A stretch of DNA of 34,502 nucleotides from Clostridium sp. UBA4108 (GTDB lineage Bacteria; Bacillota; Clostridia; Clostridiales; Clostridiaceae): the NCBI GenBank assembly GCA_002381695.1, contig DFXM01000026.1:55108-89609 (forward strand). The letters run 5' to 3'. The notes beneath the pieces were generated by a model. It made no database searches, was not told where the DNA came from, and worked only from the letters and a program-made list of their open reading frames with translations. Below, one piece after another: positions 23,058-30,722 of this stretch. The translations under genes and the position numbers were made by a program. The stretch's first letter is position 1. Each line of letters starts with the position of its first letter.

Positions 23058-24485
23058 ATGGTTTTTACATCCGCAATTTTTGTATTTTTGTTTCTACCCT
23101 TGGTGATAACCTCATATTTTTTAATAAGGAAAGAATTAAGAAATGGATTACTACTTCTAGCTAGTCTTTTCTTTTACGCATGGGGTGAACCAAAATATAT
23201 AATTATAATGCTTATATCTATAGTTATTAACTATTGCGCAGGGTTAATGATTGATAGATATAGAGAAGATAAAACTAAAAAGAAATCAGCCTTAATAATA
23301 GGTACAGTGTGTAACTTAGGGCTATTAGCAGTTTTCAAATATGGAAATTTTATAGTTGATAATGTCAATGCACTCACTTCAATAATAGGACCAGGACTTA
23401 CTATAACCATAGGAAATATACATTTACCTATAGGTATTTCTTTTTTCACATTTCAGGGCTTATCTTATGCTATAGATGTTTACAGAAATGAAGCTAAGGT
23501 TCAGAAAAATATCTTTAATTTAGCACTATATGTTTCTTTATTTCCACAACTTATAGCGGGACCTATTGTAAGATATAGTCAAGTTGCAGAAGAAATAGAA
23601 GAAAGAGAAATCACCATAGATAAAATATGCTATGGATTAAGAAGATTTATTGTGGGATTTGCTAAGAAAATTATCATAGCGAATCAAATGGGTCTTATGG
23701 CAGATAAGGTATTTGCTACCCAAACAGAAGGTATGCCGACTACTGTAGCGTGGCTTGGAATTATATGCTATACCCTTCAAATATATTTTGATTTCTCAGG
23801 ATATTCAGATATGGCAATAGGACTTGGGAGAGTTTTTGGATTTACATTCTTAGAGAACTTTAATTATCCATATATATCAAAATCTATAAAAGAATTTTGG
23901 AAAAGATGGCATATTTCTTTAACCAGCTGGTTTAGAGACTATTTATACATACCACTAGGTGGAAATCGTAAAGGAAAAGCAAGATCCTATATAAATCAAA
24001 TGATAGTATTTTTATTGTCCGGGCTTTGGCATGGAGCTAGCTGGAATTTTATATTTTGGGGAGTTTATCATGGAGTGTTTATAACATTAGAAAGAACCAG
24101 TTTTGGAAAATTTATAGACAAACTATGGTCACCTATAAGGCATTTATATGCATTGATAGTAATTCTTGTTGGATGGGTATTCTTTAGAGCTGCAAACTTA
24201 ACTTTGGCAGTAGAATATCTAAAAAATATGTTTATATTCAATCCATCTACAGATTTATATAATTTATCCTTATTCTTAGACCCTAAAGCCATACTTATAT
24301 TAGTACTAGCTATAGTATTCAGTATACCAATATTAAAATGGTGCAAAGAGCTATCAGATAAAATATCACCTAAAATCTATGGATATGATGTAGTAGTTAA
24401 CATAGGAGCATTAGCTCTATTTGTAGTATGTCTTATAGCCTTAGCAGGTTCTACTTATAATCCATTTATCTATTTTAGATTTTAG
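23058..24485 (+). CDS. MBOAT-family O-acyltransferase (AlgI-like)
   Basis: A 475-residue multi-pass membrane protein of the membrane-bound O-acyltransferase family. It contains PQLIAGPIVRYSQ, YSDMAIGLGRVFGF, NFNYPYISKSIKEFWKRWHISLTSWFRDYLYIPLGGNR and SGLWHGASWNFIFWG. His325 in the last motif is the conserved catalytic His. AlgI and PatA use this fold to pass acetyl groups across the membrane to a partner that O-acetylates a polysaccharide or peptidoglycan. That partner is probably the next gene, 15 bp downstream. The target polymer is unknown; the neighbouring wall-polymer genes make a teichoic-acid-like or exopolysaccharide target likely. GGGAGAGAG is the ribosome binding site. Confidence 0.95.
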   Translation: MVFTSAIFVFLFLPLVITSYFLIRKELRNGLLLLASLFFYAWGEPKYIIIMLISIVINYCAGLMIDRYREDKTKKKSALIIGTVCNLGLLAVFKYGNFIVDNVNALTSIIGPGLTITIGNIHLPIGISFFTFQGLSYAIDVYRNEAKVQKNIFNLALYVSLFPQLIAGPIVRYSQVAEEIEEREITIDKICYGLRRFIVGFAKKIIIANQMGLMADKVFATQTEGMPTTVAWLGIICYTLQIYFDFSGYSDMAIGLGRVFGFTFLENFNYPYISKSIKEFWKRWHISLTSWFRDYLYIPLGGNRKGKARSYINQMIVFLLSGLWHGASWNFIFWGVYHGVFITLERTSFGKFIDKLWSPIRHLYALIVILVGWVFFRAANLTLAVEYLKNMFIFNPSTDLYNLSLFLDPKAILILVLAIVFSIPILKWCKELSDKISPKIYGYDVVVNIGALALFVVCLIALAGSTYNPFIYFRF

Positions 24486-24500
24486 GAATGAGGTGATAAT

Positions 24501-26228
24501 ATGAATACTAAAAATAAATTACTGAAACTTATAGCTTGTATACTAGTGAATGTGGTATTTTTCATAGGTATATCATTTATATATGAAAAAGTATTCGGAC
24601 AAGTAGTTAAAGTTGAAATACTTGCAAAACATGATGATCAAAATATGTTCTCAGCATTTTACACTAATAAAGAGGTACCTATATATAATGACGAAATGGT
24701 AGCTAAAGTGGAGCTGCCTAGGGCAGTTGGCTTTAGAAGAGTGAAGCTTAATTTAAACTCAAAGTCTATAGAAGGACTTAAAATCCACTTCGGGTATAAA
24801 AAGCAAGTGGTAGAAGTAAAGTCTTTAATAATAAAAACACCATTTAAAACACTAGAATTATCAGCACAGGAAATAGTAGATACGGTTACGGAGGTCTCTC
24901 CGCATATAAAAAGCCTAGAGGTCAAGGATGGAGTATTATTTGTAAATCCTGAGGATGTAGATGCCTACATAGCTATGGATAAAATGGGAGAAATAATAGA
25001 TAATACACCTTTGAATACAAACACACTTATAACTATAGTTATATTCACTATAATTGCATCTTTCTGTGCAATGAAATTTTATTCTTATTTAATAAGTAAT
25101 AAGATTGCACCAAGTAAATTTGCATTTGTTGCCATTTTTCTATTAATATTATATGCTCCTAATATGTTTAAGCTATCAGGTAAGAGTGATGGTCCTAATA
25201 CAGAAAAAGGAGGCAATGCCTCTCTAGAGTATAACGAAAGTCTTCAAGGAGTAAACCTTTTAGTAAAGAAAATAGAAAATTATTATGATAATAACTTTGG
25301 ACTTAGAAATCTTTTAATAAGATTAAATAGTTATATAGATGTAAAACTATTAAAAACCACTTCTACTGAAAAAGTAGTGATGGGCAAGGATGGATGGTTA
25401 TATTATGGTACTGAAGGAGATAAAAATGTACCTGATTTATATAGGGGAATAATTAAATTCACCGATGAAGAGCTTTTAAAGATAAAAACGAATCTTGAAG
25501 AAAGAAGAGATTATCTTGAAGCTAAGGGGATTCCTTTCATACTTATGATAACCCCAGATAAGGAGAGTATTTACCCAGAGTATTATGATGATAGATACAA
25601 AAAAATAAATGAAGAGACTAGATTAGATCAATTATTAGATTATTTAAATGAGAACTCAGATTTGCATGTAGTGGATGTAAGAGAGGAATTAAAAAGTAAA
25701 AAATCTATAGAAAGACTATATGATAAAACAGATACTCATTGGAATGAATATGGAGCTTACTTTGGCTATGAAGTGTTAATGAATGAAGTAAATAAATATC
25801 TGCCTGAGATTAAGCCTAAAAGTTTAGATGAATTTGATATAGTAAAGAATTATAAAGAGATTGGTGGAGGGGACTTAGCCAATATGCTAAGTTTACCAAA
25901 TGAATTTCCAGAAGAGCATATACTAGTACAACCAAAGGAAGAAAGAAAAGCAAGAGATATGATTAACACTGATCATAATTATAAGTTATTGCAAGGAGCT
26001 ATTCTTGATAATCCAGACAAATCTCTTCCAAGATTATTAATGTTTAGGGACTCTTTCGGAGTAAAACTAATACCCTTTGTAGGAGAGCATTTTAGTCATT
26101 CAGTATATCAATGGGATCCAGGCTTTAATACTACTCTAGTAGAACAATCAAATCCAGATATAGTAATACATCAAATAGTAGAAAGAAATTTAGAGTTTTT
26201 GCTTACTGATAATCCAAAGTTGAAATAG
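24501..26228 (+). CDS. AlgX/AlgJ-like SGNH-type acetyltransferase partner (DHHW family)
   Basis: A 575-residue membrane-anchored protein. It has an N-terminal transmembrane segment, an extracytoplasmic stretch, two more hydrophobic segments (about 175-195 and 207-223) and then a large external catalytic domain. That domain holds FGLRNLLIRLNSYID, GKDGWLYY, TDTHWN (Asp411 and His413, the DxHW motif) and FRDSFG with the likely nucleophile Ser518. This is the arrangement of AlgX/AlgJ proteins that take acetyl from AlgI and place it on sugar hydroxyls. The two extra central membrane segments are unusual relative to AlgX, which is periplasmic. AGGTGAT precedes the ATG. Its stop codon is 3 bp from hairpin array 5. 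Confidence 0.92.
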   Translation: MNTKNKLLKLIACILVNVVFFIGISFIYEKVFGQVVKVEILAKHDDQNMFSAFYTNKEVPIYNDEMVAKVELPRAVGFRRVKLNLNSKSIEGLKIHFGYKKQVVEVKSLIIKTPFKTLELSAQEIVDTVTEVSPHIKSLEVKDGVLFVNPEDVDAYIAMDKMGEIIDNTPLNTNTLITIVIFTIIASFCAMKFYSYLISNKIAPSKFAFVAIFLLILYAPNMFKLSGKSDGPNTEKGGNASLEYNESLQGVNLLVKKIENYYDNNFGLRNLLIRLNSYIDVKLLKTTSTEKVVMGKDGWLYYGTEGDKNVPDLYRGIIKFTDEELLKIKTNLEERRDYLEAKGIPFILMITPDKESIYPEYYDDRYKKINEETRLDQLLDYLNENSDLHVVDVREELKSKKSIERLYDKTDTHWNEYGAYFGYEVLMNEVNKYLPEIKPKSLDEFDIVKNYKEIGGGDLANMLSLPNEFPEEHILVQPKEERKARDMINTDHNYKLLQGAILDNPDKSLPRLLMFRDSFGVKLIPFVGEHFSHSVYQWDPGFNTTLVEQSNPDIVIHQIVERNLEFLLTDNPKLK

Positions 26229-26456
26229 TAGATTCGCTTTGTGAATAGAGAAGGGCAACCGGAGGTTGCAGAGAAGGAGCTCCCTGTGGTCGCAGAGAAG
26301 GAGCTCACGGAGTTCGCAGAGAAGTACTCACTTCGTTCGTAGAGAAGTACAACATAAGGTTGCAGAGAAGCAGTGGCTTTGCTCTTTAGAGAAGTGAACT
26401 AGGCTGCAGAGAGGTACTTACTTTGTTTGGTAGTGAGTTTAGATACAGTTAATTTT
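26229..26456 (+). repeat. Mini-hairpin array 5, between the AlgX-like stop codon and its terminator
   Basis: AGAGAAG orientation throughout. Modules: ATTCGC-TTT-GTGAAT (26232-26246), GCAACC-GGA-GGTTGC, GCTCCC-TGT-GGTCGC (26279-26293), GCTCAC-GGA-GTTCGC (26303-26317), ACTCAC-TTC-GTTCGT, a degraded ACAACATAAGGTTGC, and more divergent units to about 26435. It ends with GATACAGTTAATTTTTA (about 26441-26457), which matches the end of array 3, and then the terminator hairpin. The first module begins 3 bp after the TAG. Confidence 0.9.
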
Positions 26457-26461
26457 TAGAG

Positions 26462-26507
26462 GGCTTTTACAAAATATCTGAATAGGATATGGTATAAAAG
26501 TCTTTTT
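26462..26507 (+). terminator. Intrinsic terminator after array 5
   Basis: GGCTTTTACAAAATATC (26462-26478) pairs imperfectly with GATATGGTATAAAAGTC (26486-26502), followed by TTTTT. It would end the AlgI/AlgX transcript after the array. Confidence 0.7.
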
Positions 26508-26585
26508 ATGTTGAAAAGCATAAAGTTTGAACTGAACGCTGATTATTTATACTAAGATGTTCTTTTAACCTAGAATTTGTTCTTT

Positions 26586-26990
26586 TTACAGACGTACGTT
26601 TGTTGTATCCTTCTCATAGAAATCTATTTTTGCAGAATCCACCACAATATCACTACTATCAATTATTTGACTAGATGTTACTTTTAAAACTAATTTTTAA
26701 AAACACTCTTCGAGTTCGACTAAATTAGAAATTTTATCAACTAATATAGAAGAAGCTGATTCAGATGGTGGTGCTTTTAAAACTGAAAAACCACAGGTAT
26801 ATCTAAACATTGAATATACCTGTAGTCGTTGGACTAATTGTTTTCTATACTTTATTTTTTCAACTTGCATAGTTACCAAAGCATAAAGCATAGGTAAAAT
26901 GTTGCGACCTTTCGATCCACGCGAAGCGTGTGTTTTAGACAATGTTTTTATTGGGTTATATTCAACACTTGAGGTAGATTTTCATTTTGG
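26586..26990 (-). pseudogene. Decayed DDE transposase fragment (IS5/IS1182-like N-terminal region)
   Basis: The minus strand encodes a recognisable transposase N-terminus: THASRGSKGRNILPMLYALV, LVQRL...FRYTCGFSVLKAPPSES, then a stop (26697) and, in the same frame, IIDSSDIVVDSAKIDFYEK before another stop (26586). The 'RYxCGF...PSES' and 'DSxKIxxYEK' patterns are those of DUF772-type transposases. Catalytic C-terminal parts are missing and there is no start codon, so it is not functional. It lies between arrays 5 and 6. Flanking sequence at 26508-26585 and 26991-27117 shows no clear terminal repeats. Confidence 0.75.
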
Positions 26991-27042
26991 AATTAATAAA
27001 ATATAATAAAATCAACGGTTAAGAAATATGCAATTTACTCAA

Positions 27043-27078
27043 TAAAAAAGAGCATCACTCATGACTATTTTAAGTCAT
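27043..27078 (-). terminator. Possible terminator of galE beyond array 6
   Basis: On the minus strand ATGACT-TTAAAA-like loop-AGTCAT (27061-27078), then GAGTGATGCTC and a T run (27043-27049). It is a weak stem, but it is the only terminator-like structure downstream of galE and lies just past array 6, as in arrays 3 and 5. Confidence 0.35.
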
Positions 27079-27117
27079 CCTGCGACACCCCATTAATTCT
27101 ATTCCATTATACGTACC

Positions 27118-27470
27118 TACAAACAAAGTGAGCTCCTCACTGCAGCTTGCTGCCCCTCTCTAAGGAGCAAAGCGACTGCTTCTCTGCGAACTCCGTGAGC
27201 ACTTCCCTGCAACCTCCGGTTGCCCTTCTCTACGAACGAAGTGAGTACTTCACTGCAGCTTGCTGCCCTTCTCTAAGGAGCAAAGCGACTGCTTCTCTGC
27301 AAACTCCGTGAGCACTTCCCTGCAACCTCCGGTTGCCCTTCTCTATGAACAAAGTGAGTACTTCACTGCAGCTTGCTGCCCTTCTCTAAGGAGCAAAGCG
27401 ACTGCTTCTCTGCGAACTCCGTGAGCACTTCTCTGCAACCTCCGGTTGCCCTTCTCTGTCACGCAGTGAC
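27118..27470 (-). repeat. Mini-hairpin array 6, three 113-bp units abutting the galE stop codon
   Basis: Units start at 27118, 27231 and 27344 (exact period 113 bp). Each has five modules in CTTCTCT orientation: ACGAAC-N3-GTGAGT, GCAGCTTGCTGC, AGGAGC-AAA-GCGACT (27163-27177 in the first), GCGAAC-TCC-GTGAGC and GCAACC-TCC-GGTTGC. A last module GTCAC-GCA-GTGAC (27458-27470) is 3 bp from the galE stop (27474-27476). The three units are nearly identical, indicating recent tandem duplication of a five-module block. Confidence 0.93.
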
Positions 27471-27473
27471 TCC

Positions 27474-28472
27474 TTACCTAAAAACCTCGCTTGAATAACC
27501 CTTCGGGTGATTTTCATGAAATCTCCATGCAGTTTCAATTATTGTTTCTAGAGAGTTAAATTTAGGGATCCATCCAAGCTCTTTAATAGCTTTTTCAGAA
27601 GAAGCTACTAAAACAGCGGGGTCACCTTCTCTTCGTGGAGCTACCTCCGCAGGAATTGGATGATTAGTGACATTTCTAGCTGCTTCAATTACTTCCTTTA
27701 CAGAGAACCCTTTATTATTTCCAAGGTTATAAATTGCACTAGGTTCACCTCTCATAAGTCTTTCTAAAGCAAGGGTATGAGCCTTAGCTAAATCAGAAAC
27801 GTGAACATAGTCTCTTACACAAGTTCCATCCTCTGTTCCATAGTCATCTCCAAACATTTTAATACTAGCTCTTTTTCCTAGTGCCACCTCTAGGATAAGA
27901 GGAATTAAGTGGGTTTCTGGAGTGTGGTCTTCTCCGATTTTACCACTAATATGTGCTCCAGCAGCATTAAAGTATCTAAGAGCTGTATATTTTATACCAT
28001 AAGCCTCATCACACCATCTTAAAACCTTTTCTATCATTAGTTTAGATTCACCGTAAGGATTTATTGGAAGGGTTTTGTCTCTTTCTAAAATAGGAATATT
28101 TTCAGGCTCTCCATATGTAGCTGCAGTAGAAGAAAATACAATATATTTGACGTCATGTCTTTTCATGGCTTCAAGTAAGCTTATAGTTCCATATACATTA
28201 TTATTAAAGTATTTTAGAGGTTCTGTCATACTTTCTCCTACATAGGAGTGAGCAGCAAAATCAATAACTGCTTCTATAGAATTCTCTTCAAAAATTTTAT
28301 CTAGTATTGAGGAATCCCTCAAATCACCTTTATAAAATTTACCGCCAAGAAGACTTTCTAAATGACCTTTTTCCAAATTGTCCAGTATTATAACTTCTTT
28401 TCCAGTTTCTAAAAGTTCTGCTACCATGTGGCTGCCAATATATCCAGCACCTCCACAAACTAAAATACTCAT
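27474..28472 (-). CDS. galE: UDP-glucose 4-epimerase
   Basis: A 332-residue extended short-chain dehydrogenase that interconverts UDP-glucose and UDP-galactose. The NAD-binding motif GGAGYIGSH is at residues 7-15, the Ser/Thr region FSSTAATYG is near 113-121, and the catalytic pair is Tyr140-x3-Lys144 (YGESK). The start is the second ATG (MSILVCGG) because AAAGGA is correctly spaced for it, while the ATG nine bases upstream touches the ribosome binding site. It supplies UDP-galactose to Glf nearby. A promoter is visible upstream (28498-28525). The stop is 3 bp from array 6. Confidence 0.95.
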   Translation of the reverse strand: MSILVCGGAGYIGSHMVAELLETGKEVIILDNLEKGHLESLLGGKFYKGDLRDSSILDKIFEENSIEAVIDFAAHSYVGESMTEPLKYFNNNVYGTISLLEAMKRHDVKYIVFSSTAATYGEPENIPILERDKTLPINPYGESKLMIEKVLRWCDEAYGIKYTALRYFNAAGAHISGKIGEDHTPETHLIPLILEVALGKRASIKMFGDDYGTEDGTCVRDYVHVSDLAKAHTLALERLMRGEPSAIYNLGNNKGFSVKEVIEAARNVTNHPIPAEVAPRREGDPAVLVASSEKAIKELGWIPKFNSLETIIETAWRFHENHPKGYSSEVFR

Positions 28473-28497
28473 GTAATTCATTCCTTTCTACAAAAAC

Positions 28498-28525
28498 ATT
28501 ATAATAAAATATTAATTTTCTTCAA
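28498..28525 (-). promoter_or_regulatory. Candidate galE promoter
   Basis: On the minus strand TTGAAG (28520-28525) and TATAAT (28498-28503) are separated by 16 bp, giving a very short leader before the ribosome binding site. The rest of this divergent 300-bp gap is AT-rich; I find no clear promoter for the rightward sugar transferase gene. Confidence 0.45.
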
Positions 28526-28782
28526 AAATTAGTTAACAATTTGATAAGATTTTAAATAATTTTAAATTTAAATAGCCTTTATCGTAGATTTATTATAAGA
28601 TATTTACGTATATATCCATAGATAGCTACAAAATTATTCCAAAATCAACTTAAGGTATTAAATTTACACTAATTATGCCTTATGATATAATTAATTTGTT
28701 ATATATCAATAAGAATGTATTAATTATAACATAACTGGCGTATGCAATTAAATACGATATAAATTAAGGAGGTTTTTCTGTG

Positions 28783-29460
28783 ATGGCGCAATTAAACGCA
28801 CAGGATATAAATGAAGAAGTAAACGAGCAAGTAAATCAGGAAGTAAAAGAAAAAGTAGTATACAATTTTGTAAAAAGGATAATGGATATAGTAGGTTCTA
28901 TTGTTGGGTTAATATTACTTAGTCCAGTATTCTTGATTTTATTTATATTAGTTAAGATAGATTCTAGGGGACCAGTATTTTTTTCTCATGCTAGATTAGG
29001 GTACAAGGGTAACATTATAAAGATATATAAATTTAGAAGTATGGTGATTAATGCAGAGGAAATGCTAAGAAATTTAACTCCAGAGCAAAAGGAAGAGTTT
29101 GAGAAAAACTTCAAGCTTGAAGATGATCCTAGAATAACTAAAATGGGGAATATTTTAAGAAAAACAAGTTTAGATGAATTACCACAATTAGTTAATATAC
29201 TAAAAGGAGAGCTTTCAATAGTTGGACCAAGACCTATAGTTGAAAAAGAAATAGAGCTCTATGGAAAATATGGAGCTAAGCTTCTAACCGTTAAACCAGG
29301 GTTAACGGGAAATTGGCAAGCCAATGGTAGGAGTGACACTACATATGATGAAAGAGTCCAATTAGATATGGATTATATAGATAATAGAAGTATATGGATG
29401 GATATAAAAATTATATTCAAAACATTTATAGCGGTGTTCAAGAGAGAAGGGGCTAGATAA
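28783..29460 (+). CDS. Polyprenyl-phosphate sugar-1-phosphate transferase (initiating glycosyltransferase)
   Basis: A protein of about 225 residues. AAGGAGG (28766-28772) fits either ATG at 28783 or GTG at 28780. After a Glu/Gln-rich cytoplasmic start, residues about 33-58 form a membrane re-entrant helix (IMDIVGSIVGLILLSPVFL). The family core follows: DSRGPVFFSHARLGYKG, YKFRSMV, DPRITKMGNILRKTSLDELPQL, SIVGPRP and KPGLTGNWQANGRS. The enzyme moves a sugar-1-phosphate from a UDP-sugar to undecaprenyl phosphate and starts repeat-unit assembly. It heads the polymer gene cluster that runs to the end of the window. Confidence 0.95.
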   Translation: MAQLNAQDINEEVNEQVNQEVKEKVVYNFVKRIMDIVGSIVGLILLSPVFLILFILVKIDSRGPVFFSHARLGYKGNIIKIYKFRSMVINAEEMLRNLTPEQKEEFEKNFKLEDDPRITKMGNILRKTSLDELPQLVNILKGELSIVGPRPIVEKEIELYGKYGAKLLTVKPGLTGNWQANGRSDTTYDERVQLDMDYIDNRSIWMDIKIIFKTFIAVFKREGAR

Positions 29461-29615
29461 TCAATAGACTATAGTTAAGAATTAAAAGAATTTGAGCGAA
29501 TTAATATAGCCCAACAGTGTATAAAAGTTGATTAAGTGCTATCTAGAAGAAAGACAGTACTATAGCTTCAGGGATGTTTAGTGGTTCAATACAAAGAAGA
29601 AGGGGAGAACTTAAA

Positions 29616-30722
29616 ATGAAAAACTATGATTATCTGATAGTTGGTGCAGGACTGTATGGTTCAGTATTTGCCTACGAAGCTACTAAAAAGGGGAAAAAAT
29701 GTTTAGTAATAGATAAAAGAAACCATTTAGGTGGAAATATATATTGTGAAAGTTTTGAGGGAATTAATGTACATACCTATGGAGCACACATTTTTCATAC
29801 CAGTGATGATGAGATATGGGAATATGTGAATGCTCTTGTTGATTTTAATAGATTTACTAACTCTCCTATAGCTAATTACAAGGGAGAGCTATATAATTTG
29901 CCCTTTAATATGAACACTTTTAATAAGCTATGGGGAGTAATAACTCCTAAAGAGGCAAAAGAAAAAATAGAAGAACAGAAGAGTATTCTTCAAGGTAAGA
30001 TTCCAGAAAATTTAGAGGAGCAAGCTATATCACTAGTTGGTACAGATATATATGAAAAGCTTATAAAGGGATATACAGAAAAACAATGGGAAAGGGACTG
30101 CAAAGATCTTCCCCCTTTCATAATAAAAAGAATTCCTGTTAGATTTACCTATGATAATAACTACTTTAATGATAAATATCAGGGAATTCCAATAGGTGGA
30201 TATAACAAATTGATAGACAAGCTACTAGAGAAGTGTGACGTAAGAGTTAATGTAGATTTTTTTCAGCACAGAAAAGAGTTAGAGGATATGTGTGAAAAGG
30301 TTCTTTTTACTGGAATGATTGATGAGTTTTATAATTATGAGCATGGAGTTTTGGAATATAGGACTCTTAATTTTGAAAATCAATTTTTAGAGATAGAGAA
30401 TTATCAAGGAAATGCAGTGATAAACTATACAGACAGGGAAACCCCATATACAAGGATAATAGAACATAAGCACTTTGAATTTGGCACTCAAAAAGGCACT
30501 TTAATAACTAAGGAGTACCCAAAGGAGTGGGAGAGTGGTGATGAGCCATATTACCCAGTTATGGACGAGAGAAATTTAAAGATTTATGAAAAGTATAAAT
30601 CGATGACAGAGAATGAGAAAAGAGTTATTTTCGGAGGAAGACTTGGAGATTATAAATATTATGACATGCACAATGTAATAAGAGCAGCACTAGATAAAGT
30701 CAAAGAGGAGTTTATAGAGTAA
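29616..30722 (+). CDS. glf: UDP-galactopyranose mutase
   Basis: A 368-residue flavoenzyme converting UDP-galactopyranose to UDP-galactofuranose. The start is the ATG at 29616 after AAGGGGAG; the longer frame upstream has no ribosome binding site. YDYLIVGAGLYGSVFAYEA is the FAD-binding motif, followed by VIDKRNHLGGNIY, HTYGAHIFHTSD, the conserved YTEKQWERD, PVRFTYDNNYF, QGIPIGGY and GRLGDYKYYDMH. GalE upstream can supply its substrate. The presence of glf predicts galactofuranose in the cell surface polymer. The stop codon overlaps the next start (TAATG). Confidence 0.96.
   Translation: MKNYDYLIVGAGLYGSVFAYEATKKGKKCLVIDKRNHLGGNIYCESFEGINVHTYGAHIFHTSDDEIWEYVNALVDFNRFTNSPIANYKGELYNLPFNMNTFNKLWGVITPKEAKEKIEEQKSILQGKIPENLEEQAISLVGTDIYEKLIKGYTEKQWERDCKDLPPFIIKRIPVRFTYDNNYFNDKYQGIPIGGYNKLIDKLLEKCDVRVNVDFFQHRKELEDMCEKVLFTGMIDEFYNYEHGVLEYRTLNFENQFLEIENYQGNAVINYTDRETPYTRIIEHKHFEFGTQKGTLITKEYPKEWESGDEPYYPVMDERNLKIYEKYKSMTENEKRVIFGGRLGDYKYYDMHNVIRAALDKVKEEFIE

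Noticed and set aside
3925..27470. Integron attC-type sites
   Set aside because: The palindromes are short, tandem, joined by AGAGAAG, without core sites or an integrase, and gene cassettes between them are ordinary chromosomal genes in both orientations.
29574..29615. Extended Glf start at 29574
   Set aside because: The 14 extra residues (MFSGSIQRRRGELK) cover the ribosome binding site of the standard start at 29616 and are not typical of the family.
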